NCBI GenBank assembly: GCA_002714125.1
Contig: PAWP01000074.1
Location: forward strand, 6,313-12,862
Reading direction: 5' to 3'
DNA: 6,550 bases
Origin: Gammaproteobacteria bacterium
Lineage (GTDB): Bacteria > Pseudomonadota > Gammaproteobacteria > Pseudomonadales > Azotimanducaceae_A
Shown here: positions 1 to 6,550 of the stretch, piece after piece
Position numbering within the stretch: position 1 is the stretch's first letter
Layout of the letters: each line of letters opens with the position of its first letter
Translations under genes and position numbers: made by a program
The notes under the pieces: generated by a model
Database searches by the model: none
The model's input: only the letters and a program-made list of their open reading frames with translations
Told to the model about the DNA's origin: nothing

Positions 1-3000
1 AGCTCCGCTGACCCTAACGCAACCGTGCGTTTTGCTGAGTTGGCCCGTTTTGCGGGTATGGAGCGCGCCTGGGGTTTCGCCAATCCGCTTGATCCCACTA
101 CTACCCCGCGTAATGAGTTCGAGCCCAGAGAGTTTGCGAGTGGCATCGCGGCGGCGGACTATGACGCCGATGGCGACATTGATGTACTGGTTGTGGGCGG
201 TGAGGACGCGGCGTGGCATTTGTACCGCAATGCTGGCGACGGTACGTACAATGAAGTGGCCGGAAGCGTTGGATTGGCGGTCACGAGCAAAGCCAGTGGT
301 CCTGCGTTTGCTGACATCGACGGTGATGGGGATCTGGACCTCTTTGTGGGCGCGGTTGAGGGCGATTTTCATCACTTGTTCGAGAATCGAGATGGCAGCT
401 TTGTTGACGTGACGGCGACGTCCGGCATCGCGCTTACCGCTCCGGTTTCGGTTTCGTCCGTATTTGGCGACTACGACCAGGATGGGGATCTCGATCTCTT
501 CTTAGGACATTGGGGTACGCCAACCGCTGGTGGGTTCGAGACTTTATGGCAGAACAACGGCGATGGAACCTTTGTCAACGCTAGCGTAGCTGCTGGGCTT
601 GATGAATTGGTGGTCCAACCCTCGACGCAGCGGGGCGTCGACACCGCAATAACGGGTTTGATCGACTACTCCTTCACGCCAAATTTGGCGGATATCGACT
701 CCGACGGCGATCTCGACTTACTTGTGGCAGCGGATTTTCAGACCAGCCAGGTTATGCGCAACAACGGCGATGGCACCTTCACCAGGACCACCGACCCTGA
801 CGTCATCATCGATGAGGCGGGTATGGGTGCGACGGTAGGCGACTTCGACAATGATGGCGACCTTGACTGGTTCGTGACCTCGATCTTCCAGGCCGGTTTT
901 TTCTTGGGTAACCGTCTGTACAGTAATAAGGGCAATGGCGACTTCACCGACGTCACGAATGCTGCGGGTGTGGCCGATGGCGGTTGGGGCTGGGGTGCAT
1001 GTTCCGCTGATTTCGACAATGATGGTCATCTGGACATTTACCATGTAAATGGATGGCGCGGCGTAACGGGGACTGGCAGCAATACGGGCTTAGAGGGCGA
1101 TGCCGGCGGTACTCCCTTTGCGGTGAATTCGTCCCGCTTCTTTCACAATCAGGGTGATGGGACCTTCGTCGAGATGGCCGACGCGTTTGGCGTTGACCAC
1201 GATGGGCAGGGGCGCGCGGTGGTGTGTTTTGATGCCAATCGTGACGGCGCGATCGATATTCTCCTTGCCAATAATGACGAGGAGCAGCTGGTTTACTACC
1301 GGAACGACACCAGCAACGAGAATCACTACCTGACTATCAAGCTCCGGGACGCGAGTGGCAACCGGTTCGGGATTGGGGCGCTTGTGACGGTTACGACCAC
1401 AAGCGGTACGCAGATTCGAGAGCTGCGCGGTGGCAATAACTTCACAGCTCATGATCCTTTGGAGGTGCATTTCGGTCTGGGCAGTGAAACTGTCGCTGAC
1501 GTGGTTGTGCGCTGGCCGGATGGCAGTGCCTCACGAAGGGAAGCGGTTGCCGCGGACCGGCTCATCACCATTGAACGGGACGGGGTGAGTCAAAGTCTCT
1601 CTGTGGTTCAGGGTGCGGGCGACGGCGCTTATGAAGAAGGCGATGTGGTATCGCTTGGCGCCGCAGCGCCGCCCGAAGGCTACTTTTTTAGTCACTGGTC
1701 GACCGATGCCGGCGGTACATTTACCAATCGCACCGCAGCTATGACGACATTCACCATGCCGGGCGAGGCGGTCACGGTGACCGCGAACTATGTCCCTGGG
1801 GTGCCCGCGCGGGCCGAGGTATCTGTGGCGCGACGCTGGAACGAGGTGTTGCTGCAGTCCATCCGGAACGACTTTGCCCGTCCAACCGTGCATGCCCGTA
1901 ATCTGTTCCACATCTCTGCTGCAATGTATGACGCGTGGGCGTACTTTGATGACACTGCGGCTCCATGGTTGCATGGCCGAACCCGATCGGGCGTGGTATG
2001 CAGTTTGGACGATGTAGTGCTCGACGTAGGTGCGCGTGAGGCCGCACTCAGTCATGCCGCGTACCGTATGATCCGTGCGCGATTTGCGGGCTCGCCGAGG
2101 GCTGCGACGATTGAGCGTGATGCCTTGGCGTTGATGGGTGCGCTTGAGCTCGACCCGGACTTTGATGGGGAGGACTATGCGGACGGCGGTGACGATGCCG
2201 GCGCGGCGCTCGGTAATCACCTGGCGGCCTGCTACCTTGCTTTTGGTCTTGCGGATAGAGCGAACGAGGCAAACGATTACGCCAACGTCAGCTACGCGCC
2301 GGTCAACGAGAGGTTGTTCCCCGATCAGCCTGGCAATCCGGATATAACCGATCTCAACCGCTGGCAGCCGTTGGCGCTCAGCGAGTTTATCGATCAGGCT
2401 GGAAATGCAGTGACCTCTGACCCGGACTTTCTGTCACCTGAGTGGGGCCAGGTGGTGCCGTTCGCGCTTTCGGATGTTGACCGGACCGTGTACACACGTG
2501 CTGGGTTCGACTACTGGGTATTCCACGATCCTGGTATGCCACCGCTGGTCGGTGGCAGCCTCGAAGACGAGTATAAGTGGGGTTTCTCACTGGTTTCGAT
2601 CTGGTCCTCGCACCTTGATCCTGCCGATGGAGTCATGGTCGACATCTCTCCGGCGAGTCTTGGCAACATACCGGTCGCCAATTACCCGACTGACTTCCCG
2701 GGTCACCGGGCGTTTTATGACACGCTAGCGGGAGGTGACGCAAGCATCGGGTACACGACGAACCCTGCGACAGGCGCTGCTTATGTGCCGCAGATAGTGC
2801 CGCGTGGCGATTACAGCCGGGTGTTGGCGGAGTTTTGGGCGGATGGACCTGATTCTGAGACACCTCCCGGGCATTGGTTTGTGATCATGAACGAGGTCAA
2901 CGAACATCCGATGCTTGAAAGGCGGTTCCGCGGTCAGGGCGAAGAACTATCCCGTCTCGAATGGGACATCAAAGCCTACTTTGTGCTTGGCGGAACGATG

Positions 3001-3675
3001 CACGATGCGGCAATTACTGCCTGGGGCATTAAAGGCTGGTACGACTATCTGCGGCCGATCTCGGCAATCCGGGCCATGGCTGACAGGGGCCAGAGCACAG
3101 ATCAGACGGGTCTCTCATACGATGCGTTGGGGATTCCGCTCGAACCCGGATACGTTGAGTTGATAGTCACAGGGGACCCGCTTGCGGGTGATGCGGATGA
3201 ACACGTTGGCAAGATCAAGCTGTTTGCCTGGCGGGGTCCGAACTTCATCGATGACCCTGCAACAGATGTGGCTGGTGTGGGCTGGATCCTTGCCGAAGAC
3301 TGGTGGCCCTATCAGCGCCCAACGTTCGTAACGCCACCGTTTGCGGGCTACATCTCTGGTCATTCAACCTATTCGCGTGCTGCTGCCGAGGTGCTGACAG
3401 CACTCACGGGCGATGCTTACTTCCCGGGCGGCATGAGCGGATTCGAGATCGAGGCAAACGAATTCTTGGTGTTTGAGGAAGGCCCTTCGGTTTCGATGAC
3501 GTTGCAATGGGCGACCTATCGCGATGCGTCGGATCAATGCAGCCTGTCGAGGATATGGGGTGGTATTCATCCTCCAGCTGATGACATTGCTGGGCGCCTC
3601 GCGGGCATTGATGTAGGCGTAGACGCGTTTGGCCATGCCGAAACGTTTTTTGACGGCAGTGTCGACAATCTCTGA
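1..3675 (+). CDS. FG-GAP/ASPIC-vanadium haloperoxidase fusion protein (5' partial)
   Basis: Residues are numbered from the GTG at base 25. Seven Asp-rich FG-GAP/VCBS motifs (DxDxDGDxD type) begin near residues 45, 97, 149, 223, 273, 329 and 401, as in a seven-bladed calcium-binding beta-propeller. An ASPIC/UnbV domain follows at about 445-520 (GNRFGIGA, then HFGLG and VVRWPDG). A module resembling a divergent InlB B-repeat spans about 524-589 (GAYEEGD, EGYFFSHW). From about 600 to the end the protein matches bacterial vanadium-dependent haloperoxidases: ARRWNEVLLQSIR, AMYDAWA, PPGHW, then K1003-x6-R1010-P, S1111-G-H1113 and R1176-x5-H1182. These are the vanadate ligands of the PAP2/haloperoxidase superfamily; the family oxidises halide with H2O2 to hypohalous acid. 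The frame is open to base 1. GTG25 and ATG58 have no visible Shine-Dalgarno and give no signal peptide, so the true start lies upstream. Export is inferred. Domain calls are firm; activity and halide preference are unproven. Confidence 0.93.
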   Translation, partial: SSADPNATVRFAELARFAGMERAWGFANPLDPTTTPRNEFEPREFASGIAAADYDADGDIDVLVVGGEDAAWHLYRNAGDGTYNEVAGSVGLAVTSKASGPAFADIDGDGDLDLFVGAVEGDFHHLFENRDGSFVDVTATSGIALTAPVSVSSVFGDYDQDGDLDLFLGHWGTPTAGGFETLWQNNGDGTFVNASVAAGLDELVVQPSTQRGVDTAITGLIDYSFTPNLADIDSDGDLDLLVAADFQTSQVMRNNGDGTFTRTTDPDVIIDEAGMGATVGDFDNDGDLDWFVTSIFQAGFFLGNRLYSNKGNGDFTDVTNAAGVADGGWGWGACSADFDNDGHLDIYHVNGWRGVTGTGSNTGLEGDAGGTPFAVNSSRFFHNQGDGTFVEMADAFGVDHDGQGRAVVCFDANRDGAIDILLANNDEEQLVYYRNDTSNENHYLTIKLRDASGNRFGIGALVTVTTTSGTQIRELRGGNNFTAHDPLEVHFGLGSETVADVVVRWPDGSASRREAVAADRLITIERDGVSQSLSVVQGAGDGAYEEGDVVSLGAAAPPEGYFFSHWSTDAGGTFTNRTAAMTTFTMPGEAVTVTANYVPGVPARAEVSVARRWNEVLLQSIRNDFARPTVHARNLFHISAAMYDAWAYFDDTAAPWLHGRTRSGVVCSLDDVVLDVGAREAALSHAAYRMIRARFAGSPRAATIERDALALMGALELDPDFDGEDYADGGDDAGAALGNHLAACYLAFGLADRANEANDYANVSYAPVNERLFPDQPGNPDITDLNRWQPLALSEFIDQAGNAVTSDPDFLSPEWGQVVPFALSDVDRTVYTRAGFDYWVFHDPGMPPLVGGSLEDEYKWGFSLVSIWSSHLDPADGVMVDISPASLGNIPVANYPTDFPGHRAFYDTLAGGDASIGYTTNPATGAAYVPQIVPRGDYSRVLAEFWADGPDSETPPGHWFVIMNEVNEHPMLERRFRGQGEELSRLEWDIKAYFVLGGTMHDAAITAWGIKGWYDYLRPISAIRAMADRGQSTDQTGLSYDALGIPLEPGYVELIVTGDPLAGDADEHVGKIKLFAWRGPNFIDDPATDVAGVGWILAEDWWPYQRPTFVTPPFAGYISGHSTYSRAAAEVLTALTGDAYFPGGMSGFEIEANEFLVFEEGPSVSMTLQWATYRDASDQCSLSRIWGGIHPPADDIAGRLAGIDVGVDAFGHAETFFDGSVDNL
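157..1278 (+). repeat. FG-GAP/VCBS repeat array, first gene
   Basis: This protein-level repeat array has seven Asp-rich calcium-loop motifs spaced 50-74 residues apart. Each is followed by a hydrophobic strand (LDLFV, LDLLV and similar), and several are preceded by an N-x-G-D-G-x-F blade signature. The first five loops are canonical. The sixth has His in place of the usual acidic position (DFDNDGHLD), and the seventh is degenerate (DANRDGAID). A 14-base exact DNA repeat at 553-566 and 760-773 encodes the same NNGDG signature. It reflects shared blade consensus rather than a separate DNA element. Confidence 0.85.
2998..3582 (+). other. Vanadate-binding active-site region of the haloperoxidase domain
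   Basis: This coding segment carries all three active-site motifs of the vanadium haloperoxidase/PAP2 fold. The first is W1000-x2-K1003-x6-R1010-P1011 (bases 3022-3057). The second is F1106-x4-S1111-G-H1113 (3340-3363). The third is R1176-x5-H1182 (3550-3570), in which the last His would coordinate vanadium axially. From memory, the fungal chloroperoxidase of Curvularia inaequalis has W350, K353, R360, F397, S402, G403, H404, R490 and H496. The spacings within each motif match exactly. The last His is followed by PPADD instead of the W-x-x-D common in other PAP2 proteins. Confidence 0.85.
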
Positions 3676-5341
3676 AGTCGGCTTAGTGCGGCTCTTGCAG
3701 TTGGCATTGCTGGCTGCCCCGGCGTTTGTGTATGCGGCACCTGACGAGCCGATGCAAGCTACTCTGACAGAAGTGAAAGATGCGGGACTCCGGTTTGTGC
3801 ACGAGAACGGCATGCAGGGAGAGCGTTGGCTGGTGGAAACCGTTGGCGCCGGGGTTGGCATGCTTGATTTCGATGGCGATGGCCGCCTTGATCTGTGGCT
3901 GATCCAGGGGGGGCCGCTTGCTGATCGAAGTGGGCAACTGCCGGGAGATCAACTGTTCCGTAATGTCAGCACCGTGGCACTGCGTTTCGAAGACGTGACC
4001 GCGGCGTCAGGCGTTCGCGCAAACGGTTACGGCATGGGCATCGCGACCAGCGACGTTGATGGCGATGGTGACACGGATGTGTTTCTCGCGAACTTCGGCT
4101 CCAATCAGCTCTTTGAAAATCTGGGTGGTGGGCGCTTCCGGGATGTGACCCCGGCTTCCGGGCTTGCCAGCGAGGATTGGTCGGTGAGCGCCAGCTTCGC
4201 CGACATTGACGGTGACGGGCGTCCGGATCTCTACGTGGGTAACTACCTGGACTATAGCCTGGCACAGAACGAGGACTGCAAAGACGCGTCGTTGCGGCCC
4301 ACTTATTGCGCGCCCCAAGTGTATCCCGCGCGTCAAGATCGCGTCTATCGCAATCTGGGCGGGATGAAGTTTGCAGATGTGACCGTAGCGCTTGGTGTTG
4401 ACAAGGCGACTGGTCCTGCTATGGGCGTTATTGCAGATGATTTTGACGGCGATGGGCAGACAGACTGGTACGTGGCCAACGACGGCGCTGCCAATCTGCT
4501 CTGGCTCAACAGCTCGAAGCGCCCGGGTCAGGCGCTGCGCAATGAGGCGGTCCTGTCGTTTGTTGCCTACAATGCCAATGGGGCGCCAGAGGCGGGCATG
4601 GGGGTTGCCGCAGCCGACTACGATGGGGATTGTGATACCGATCTGTTTGTCACCCACCTCACCACGGAGACCAATACCCTCTACGTGAACGAAGGCGGCT
4701 GGTTTGTAGACGGGACTAATGCTGCGGGACTCGCCGCCACCAGCGCCGCATACACCGGGTTTGGAACCCAGTGGTTCGACCTCGAACTCGACGGCGACCT
4801 AGATCTCTTTGTTGCTAACGGCGCGGTCTACCCTATCGAGACTCAGCGCCAGGCCGGTGAAGCCTACCCACTGCGGTTACGCAATCAGCTATGGCGCAAC
4901 AATGGCAAACGGTTTGTCGAAGTCAAGGGTGTTGCGGCACTCGAACGGGCAGAAGTAAGCCGCGGCGCCGCTTTTGGCGATCTCGATAATGACGGTGACA
5001 CAGACATTCTGGTAACCAATAGCAACGGCCCGGCCCGCATATACCGGAATGAAGCGGTGCAGTCTTCCGCCCGGTGGATTGGCTTTGACCTGCGTAACCG
5101 GACAGGCGCGCCCGCGGTGGGGGCTCGCGTCGCGATTGGTGCCCTGCACCAGGGCGACCTATGCGGGGCGCGCCGCGTGCGAACCGACGGCAGCTACGCT
5201 TCGGCTCATGATCCCCGGCTGCGGTTCGGTCTGCCTGCCGCAGGAAACGTCGCGGCCACTGTGGTCTGGCCGAGTGGTCTGCGGGAGGTTCACGGCGCAC
5301 TCGAAACGGGGCGTTATCACACGCTGACGGAGGAGCAGTAG
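3635..5341 (+). CDS. CRTAC1-like FG-GAP repeat protein with ASPIC/UnbV domain, exported
   Basis: From ATG3635 the product is 568 residues. The N-terminus has Lys-Arg at 3-4, then a hydrophobic stretch LLQLALLAAPAFVYA with a likely signal-peptidase site before APDEP (about residue 34). Seven FG-GAP calcium-loop motifs begin near residues 78, 140, 190, 269, 328, 382 and 449, consistent with a seven-bladed propeller. An ASPIC/UnbV domain closes the protein at about 491-568 (GAPAVGARV, AHDPRLRFGL, VVWPSG). C215 and C225, in an insert between blades three and four, fall in the C-x-P-x3-P segment typical of bacterial CRTAC1 proteins and could form a disulfide in the periplasm. The biochemical role of the family is not established; calcium-dependent binding is inferred. 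A TTG at 3629 extends it by two codons. A GTG at 3686 would give a compact 16-residue signal peptide and avoid the 41-base overlap with the upstream gene. The close packing indicates co-transcription. Confidence 0.9.
   Translation: MPKRFLTAVSTISEVGLVRLLQLALLAAPAFVYAAPDEPMQATLTEVKDAGLRFVHENGMQGERWLVETVGAGVGMLDFDGDGRLDLWLIQGGPLADRSGQLPGDQLFRNVSTVALRFEDVTAASGVRANGYGMGIATSDVDGDGDTDVFLANFGSNQLFENLGGGRFRDVTPASGLASEDWSVSASFADIDGDGRPDLYVGNYLDYSLAQNEDCKDASLRPTYCAPQVYPARQDRVYRNLGGMKFADVTVALGVDKATGPAMGVIADDFDGDGQTDWYVANDGAANLLWLNSSKRPGQALRNEAVLSFVAYNANGAPEAGMGVAAADYDGDCDTDLFVTHLTTETNTLYVNEGGWFVDGTNAAGLAATSAAYTGFGTQWFDLELDGDLDLFVANGAVYPIETQRQAGEAYPLRLRNQLWRNNGKRFVEVKGVAALERAEVSRGAAFGDLDNDGDTDILVTNSNGPARIYRNEAVQSSARWIGFDLRNRTGAPAVGARVAIGALHQGDLCGARRVRTDGSYASAHDPRLRFGLPAAGNVAATVVWPSGLREVHGALETGRYHTLTEEQ
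3674..3688 (+). promoter_or_regulatory. Possible weak ribosome binding site and alternative GTG start
   Basis: GAAG at 3674-3677 lies 8 bases before GTG3686, which is in frame with the second gene and would begin a short, well-formed signal peptide (MRLLQLALLAAPAFVYA). It overlaps the TGA of the upstream gene (3673-3675), which fits translational coupling. The match to Shine-Dalgarno is poor. ATG3635 has no better site, so the start is unresolved. Confidence 0.25.
3866..5030 (+). repeat. FG-GAP/VCBS repeat array, second gene
   Basis: This protein-level array has seven Asp-rich loops spaced roughly 50-80 residues apart, each followed by a hydrophobic strand (LDLWL, TDVFLAN, PDLYVGN, TDWYVAN, TDLFV, LDLFVAN, TDILVTN). 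The fifth loop has Cys where Gly is usual (DYDGDCDTD, C333), and the sixth is shortened at its front (FDLELDGDLD). The layout parallels the array of the upstream gene, but the sequences differ enough that the two are not a recent duplication. Confidence 0.85.
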
Positions 5342-5350
5342 TATCAGCTA

Positions 5351-6550
5351 TTACAAGCTGTTTCCTTCCAGTGCGCTGTAGACAAAACTTCCGAGCTTGG
5401 CGCGCAGCATGTTTGGCGGCTGCATACCCATGACCTGGGTACAGAAGATCACATGGAGATCTTCCATGGGGTCGCACCAGAACATGGTTGCTGCCGCCCC
5501 ACCCCAGGCGAAACTCCCAACAGATCCGATGAGCTGTGCTGCCTGCGGTGATTCCACCACCGAGAAGCCGAGACCAAAGGAGCCACCGTTTTTGGCTGTC
5601 TCCGAGTACTGAAACTCTGGTTTTGGTACCAGGTCCATCAAGCCGGCGCCGCCAGGCAGGTGATTGCTGGTCGCAAATTGCAATGTCTTGCGCCCCAGTA
5701 TTCGGGTGCCGTCGGGTGCGGCGCCGCCGGCCAGCAGCATGGCGCAGAATGCGGAGTAGTCGCCAATTGTGCCAACCATACCTCCTCCACCGGACAGGAA
5801 TTTGGGCCTCGAGCAGTCGAGATATGCGGCTCGTGAGCCTTCATCAATATCCTGGTATGTGCCGAGGTGTGGCCAAGCGAGAGACTCCGTGCCGCTGATG
5901 GGCGCTTCGCTAACCGTTTCAGGTGGCACGTACCGGTTATTGCGAACAAGGCGGCTGGCCTTATCAGCCGGCACATCGAAGCTGGTGTCGGACATGCCCA
6001 GTGGGCTACACAGGCGTTCTTCTAGAAAGACGTCCAGTGGCTGCCCCGACAACACTTCGATGAGGGCGCCCGAGACATCGGCGGCGTAGGAGTAATTCCA
6101 CTGAGTGCCGGGTTGATAGAGCAGAGGCATTTCCGCGAGCGCCTCGCAGAAAGCGTGCATCATGGAAGGGTCATTTGGGTCCTTCGTGGCCCCTTTGCGT
6201 GCCGGGTGTTTGAGGGTTTTGGCATATACACGGTCGACCGGGATGCCACGCCCCGACGGGTCGAAGCCATACGACAAGCCGGCCGTGTGCGTGAGGATTT
6301 GCCCCATCGTCATGTCAGTGGCGCAGGGCTCGGTGGCAAACTTAAGGGCCTTGCGTGCCTCGTCGCCGCCTTTCCAGCCGGTGAAGACCTGCATGTTCTC
6401 TTTGCGCCATTTCGGCCCTAGGAAACGGTATACGGGGTCACCGAGTTGAAAGCGTCCTTCTTCGTAGAGCATCAGAAGGGCGATAGAGACGATGGGCTTG
6501 GTCATTGAATACAGCCGGAAGATGCACTCTTCGCCGATTGGCTTCTGCGC
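5351..6550 (-). CDS. Beta-lactamase-family serine hydrolase, EstB/family VIII esterase-like (5' partial)
   Basis: The reverse-strand frame is open from the right window edge to a TAA at 5353-5351, giving 399 visible residues. The first ATG (6505-6503) lies inside the catalytic S-x-x-K motif (SMTK; Ser at 6508-6506, visible residue 15). The real start is therefore beyond the window, and the codons before it read IFRLYSMTK, as the family expects. Other family marks are LTHTAGL (visible residues 86-92), the catalytic-Tyr motif YSY (Y153) followed by AADVSG, LGMSDTSF, and a C-terminal WGG (W349) replacing the KTG box of true class C beta-lactamases. WGG with SMTK is typical of family VIII carboxylesterases and related beta-lactamase-like hydrolases, which cleave ester or amide bonds through an acyl-serine. 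Substrate and location cannot be told, since the N-terminus is absent. The gene converges on the second gene with 9 bases between stops, so it is a separate transcription unit. Confidence 0.92.
   Translation of the reverse strand, partial: AQKPIGEECIFRLYSMTKPIVSIALLMLYEEGRFQLGDPVYRFLGPKWRKENMQVFTGWKGGDEARKALKFATEPCATDMTMGQILTHTAGLSYGFDPSGRGIPVDRVYAKTLKHPARKGATKDPNDPSMMHAFCEALAEMPLLYQPGTQWNYSYAADVSGALIEVLSGQPLDVFLEERLCSPLGMSDTSFDVPADKASRLVRNNRYVPPETVSEAPISGTESLAWPHLGTYQDIDEGSRAAYLDCSRPKFLSGGGGMVGTIGDYSAFCAMLLAGGAAPDGTRILGRKTLQFATSNHLPGGAGLMDLVPKPEFQYSETAKNGGSFGLGFSVVESPQAAQLIGSVGSFAWGGAAATMFWCDPMEDLHVIFCTQVMGMQPPNMLRAKLGSFVYSALEGNSL

Noticed and set aside
25..27. GTG at 25 as the true start of the first gene
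   Set aside because: There is no Shine-Dalgarno before it and no signal peptide after it, and the frame is open with sensible codons to base 1.
553..773. 14-base direct repeat (553-566 and 760-773) as a mobile-element or recombination site
   Set aside because: Both copies encode the NNGDG blade signature in the same frame, so protein repeat consensus explains them.
1531..2220. Long open frame on the minus strand (229 codons) opposite the fusion gene
   Set aside because: It lies wholly opposite a well-supported coding region. Its translation is rich in Arg, His and Pro with no recognisable domain, as expected of a shadow frame in GC-rich DNA.
4007..4657. Minus-strand open frame of 216 codons opposite the second gene
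   Set aside because: It is a shadow of the Asp-rich repeats: GAT/GAC codons read backwards as Ile/Val-rich sequence. No family resemblance is seen.
5345..5360. Inverted repeat CAGCT-ATTACA-AGCTG at the convergent junction as a bidirectional terminator
   Set aside because: The stem is only 5 base pairs with two G-C pairs, the following T tract is short and broken (GTTTCC), and no T run follows on the other strand.
6503..6505. ATG at 6505 (minus) as the start of the serine hydrolase
   Set aside because: It falls inside the catalytic S-M-T-K motif. Starting there would remove the nucleophilic Ser, and the upstream codons continue the family pattern to the window edge.

Overview
The window holds three protein-coding genes that fill almost all of it. 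Two run left to right and one converges on them from the right. The outer two are cut by the window edges. No RNA gene, insertion sequence, CRISPR array, attachment site or origin is visible. The DNA is moderately GC-rich (roughly 55-60% by eye) and all three genes have similar codon use. The protein families suggest a free-living, probably marine or aquatic Gram-negative bacterium, most likely a gammaproteobacterium. That placement is an inference from family style, not from a phylogenetic marker.

Bases 1-3675 (+) encode most of a very large, probably exported multidomain protein. In order it has a seven-motif FG-GAP/VCBS beta-propeller, an ASPIC/UnbV domain, a small InlB-B-repeat-like module, and a C-terminal vanadium-dependent haloperoxidase domain of about 610 residues. 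Every residue expected to bind vanadate is present: K1003, R1010, S1111-G1112-H1113, R1176 and H1182, counted from the GTG at base 25. The frame is open to base 1, so the true N-terminus lies outside the window.

Bases 3635-5341 (+) encode a second, stand-alone CRTAC1-like protein with a signal peptide, seven FG-GAP motifs and a C-terminal ASPIC/UnbV domain. It overlaps or directly abuts the end of the first gene, so the two are very likely one transcription unit. The second protein repeats the N-terminal architecture of the first but lacks the enzyme domain.

Bases 5351-6550 (-) encode most of a serine hydrolase of the beta-lactamase/family VIII esterase (EstB-like) type. Its S-M-T-K motif lies at the right edge of the window, so its N-terminus is also missing. 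Its stop codon is 9 bases from the stop of the second gene, tail to tail, with no convincing terminator between them.

The point of most interest is the fusion of a CRTAC1-like propeller/ASPIC module to an apparently catalytically complete vanadium haloperoxidase, together with a paralogue-like partner lacking the enzyme. A reasonable but untested reading is an extracellular or periplasmic halogenating enzyme with a built-in binding or adhesion platform and an accessory protein.
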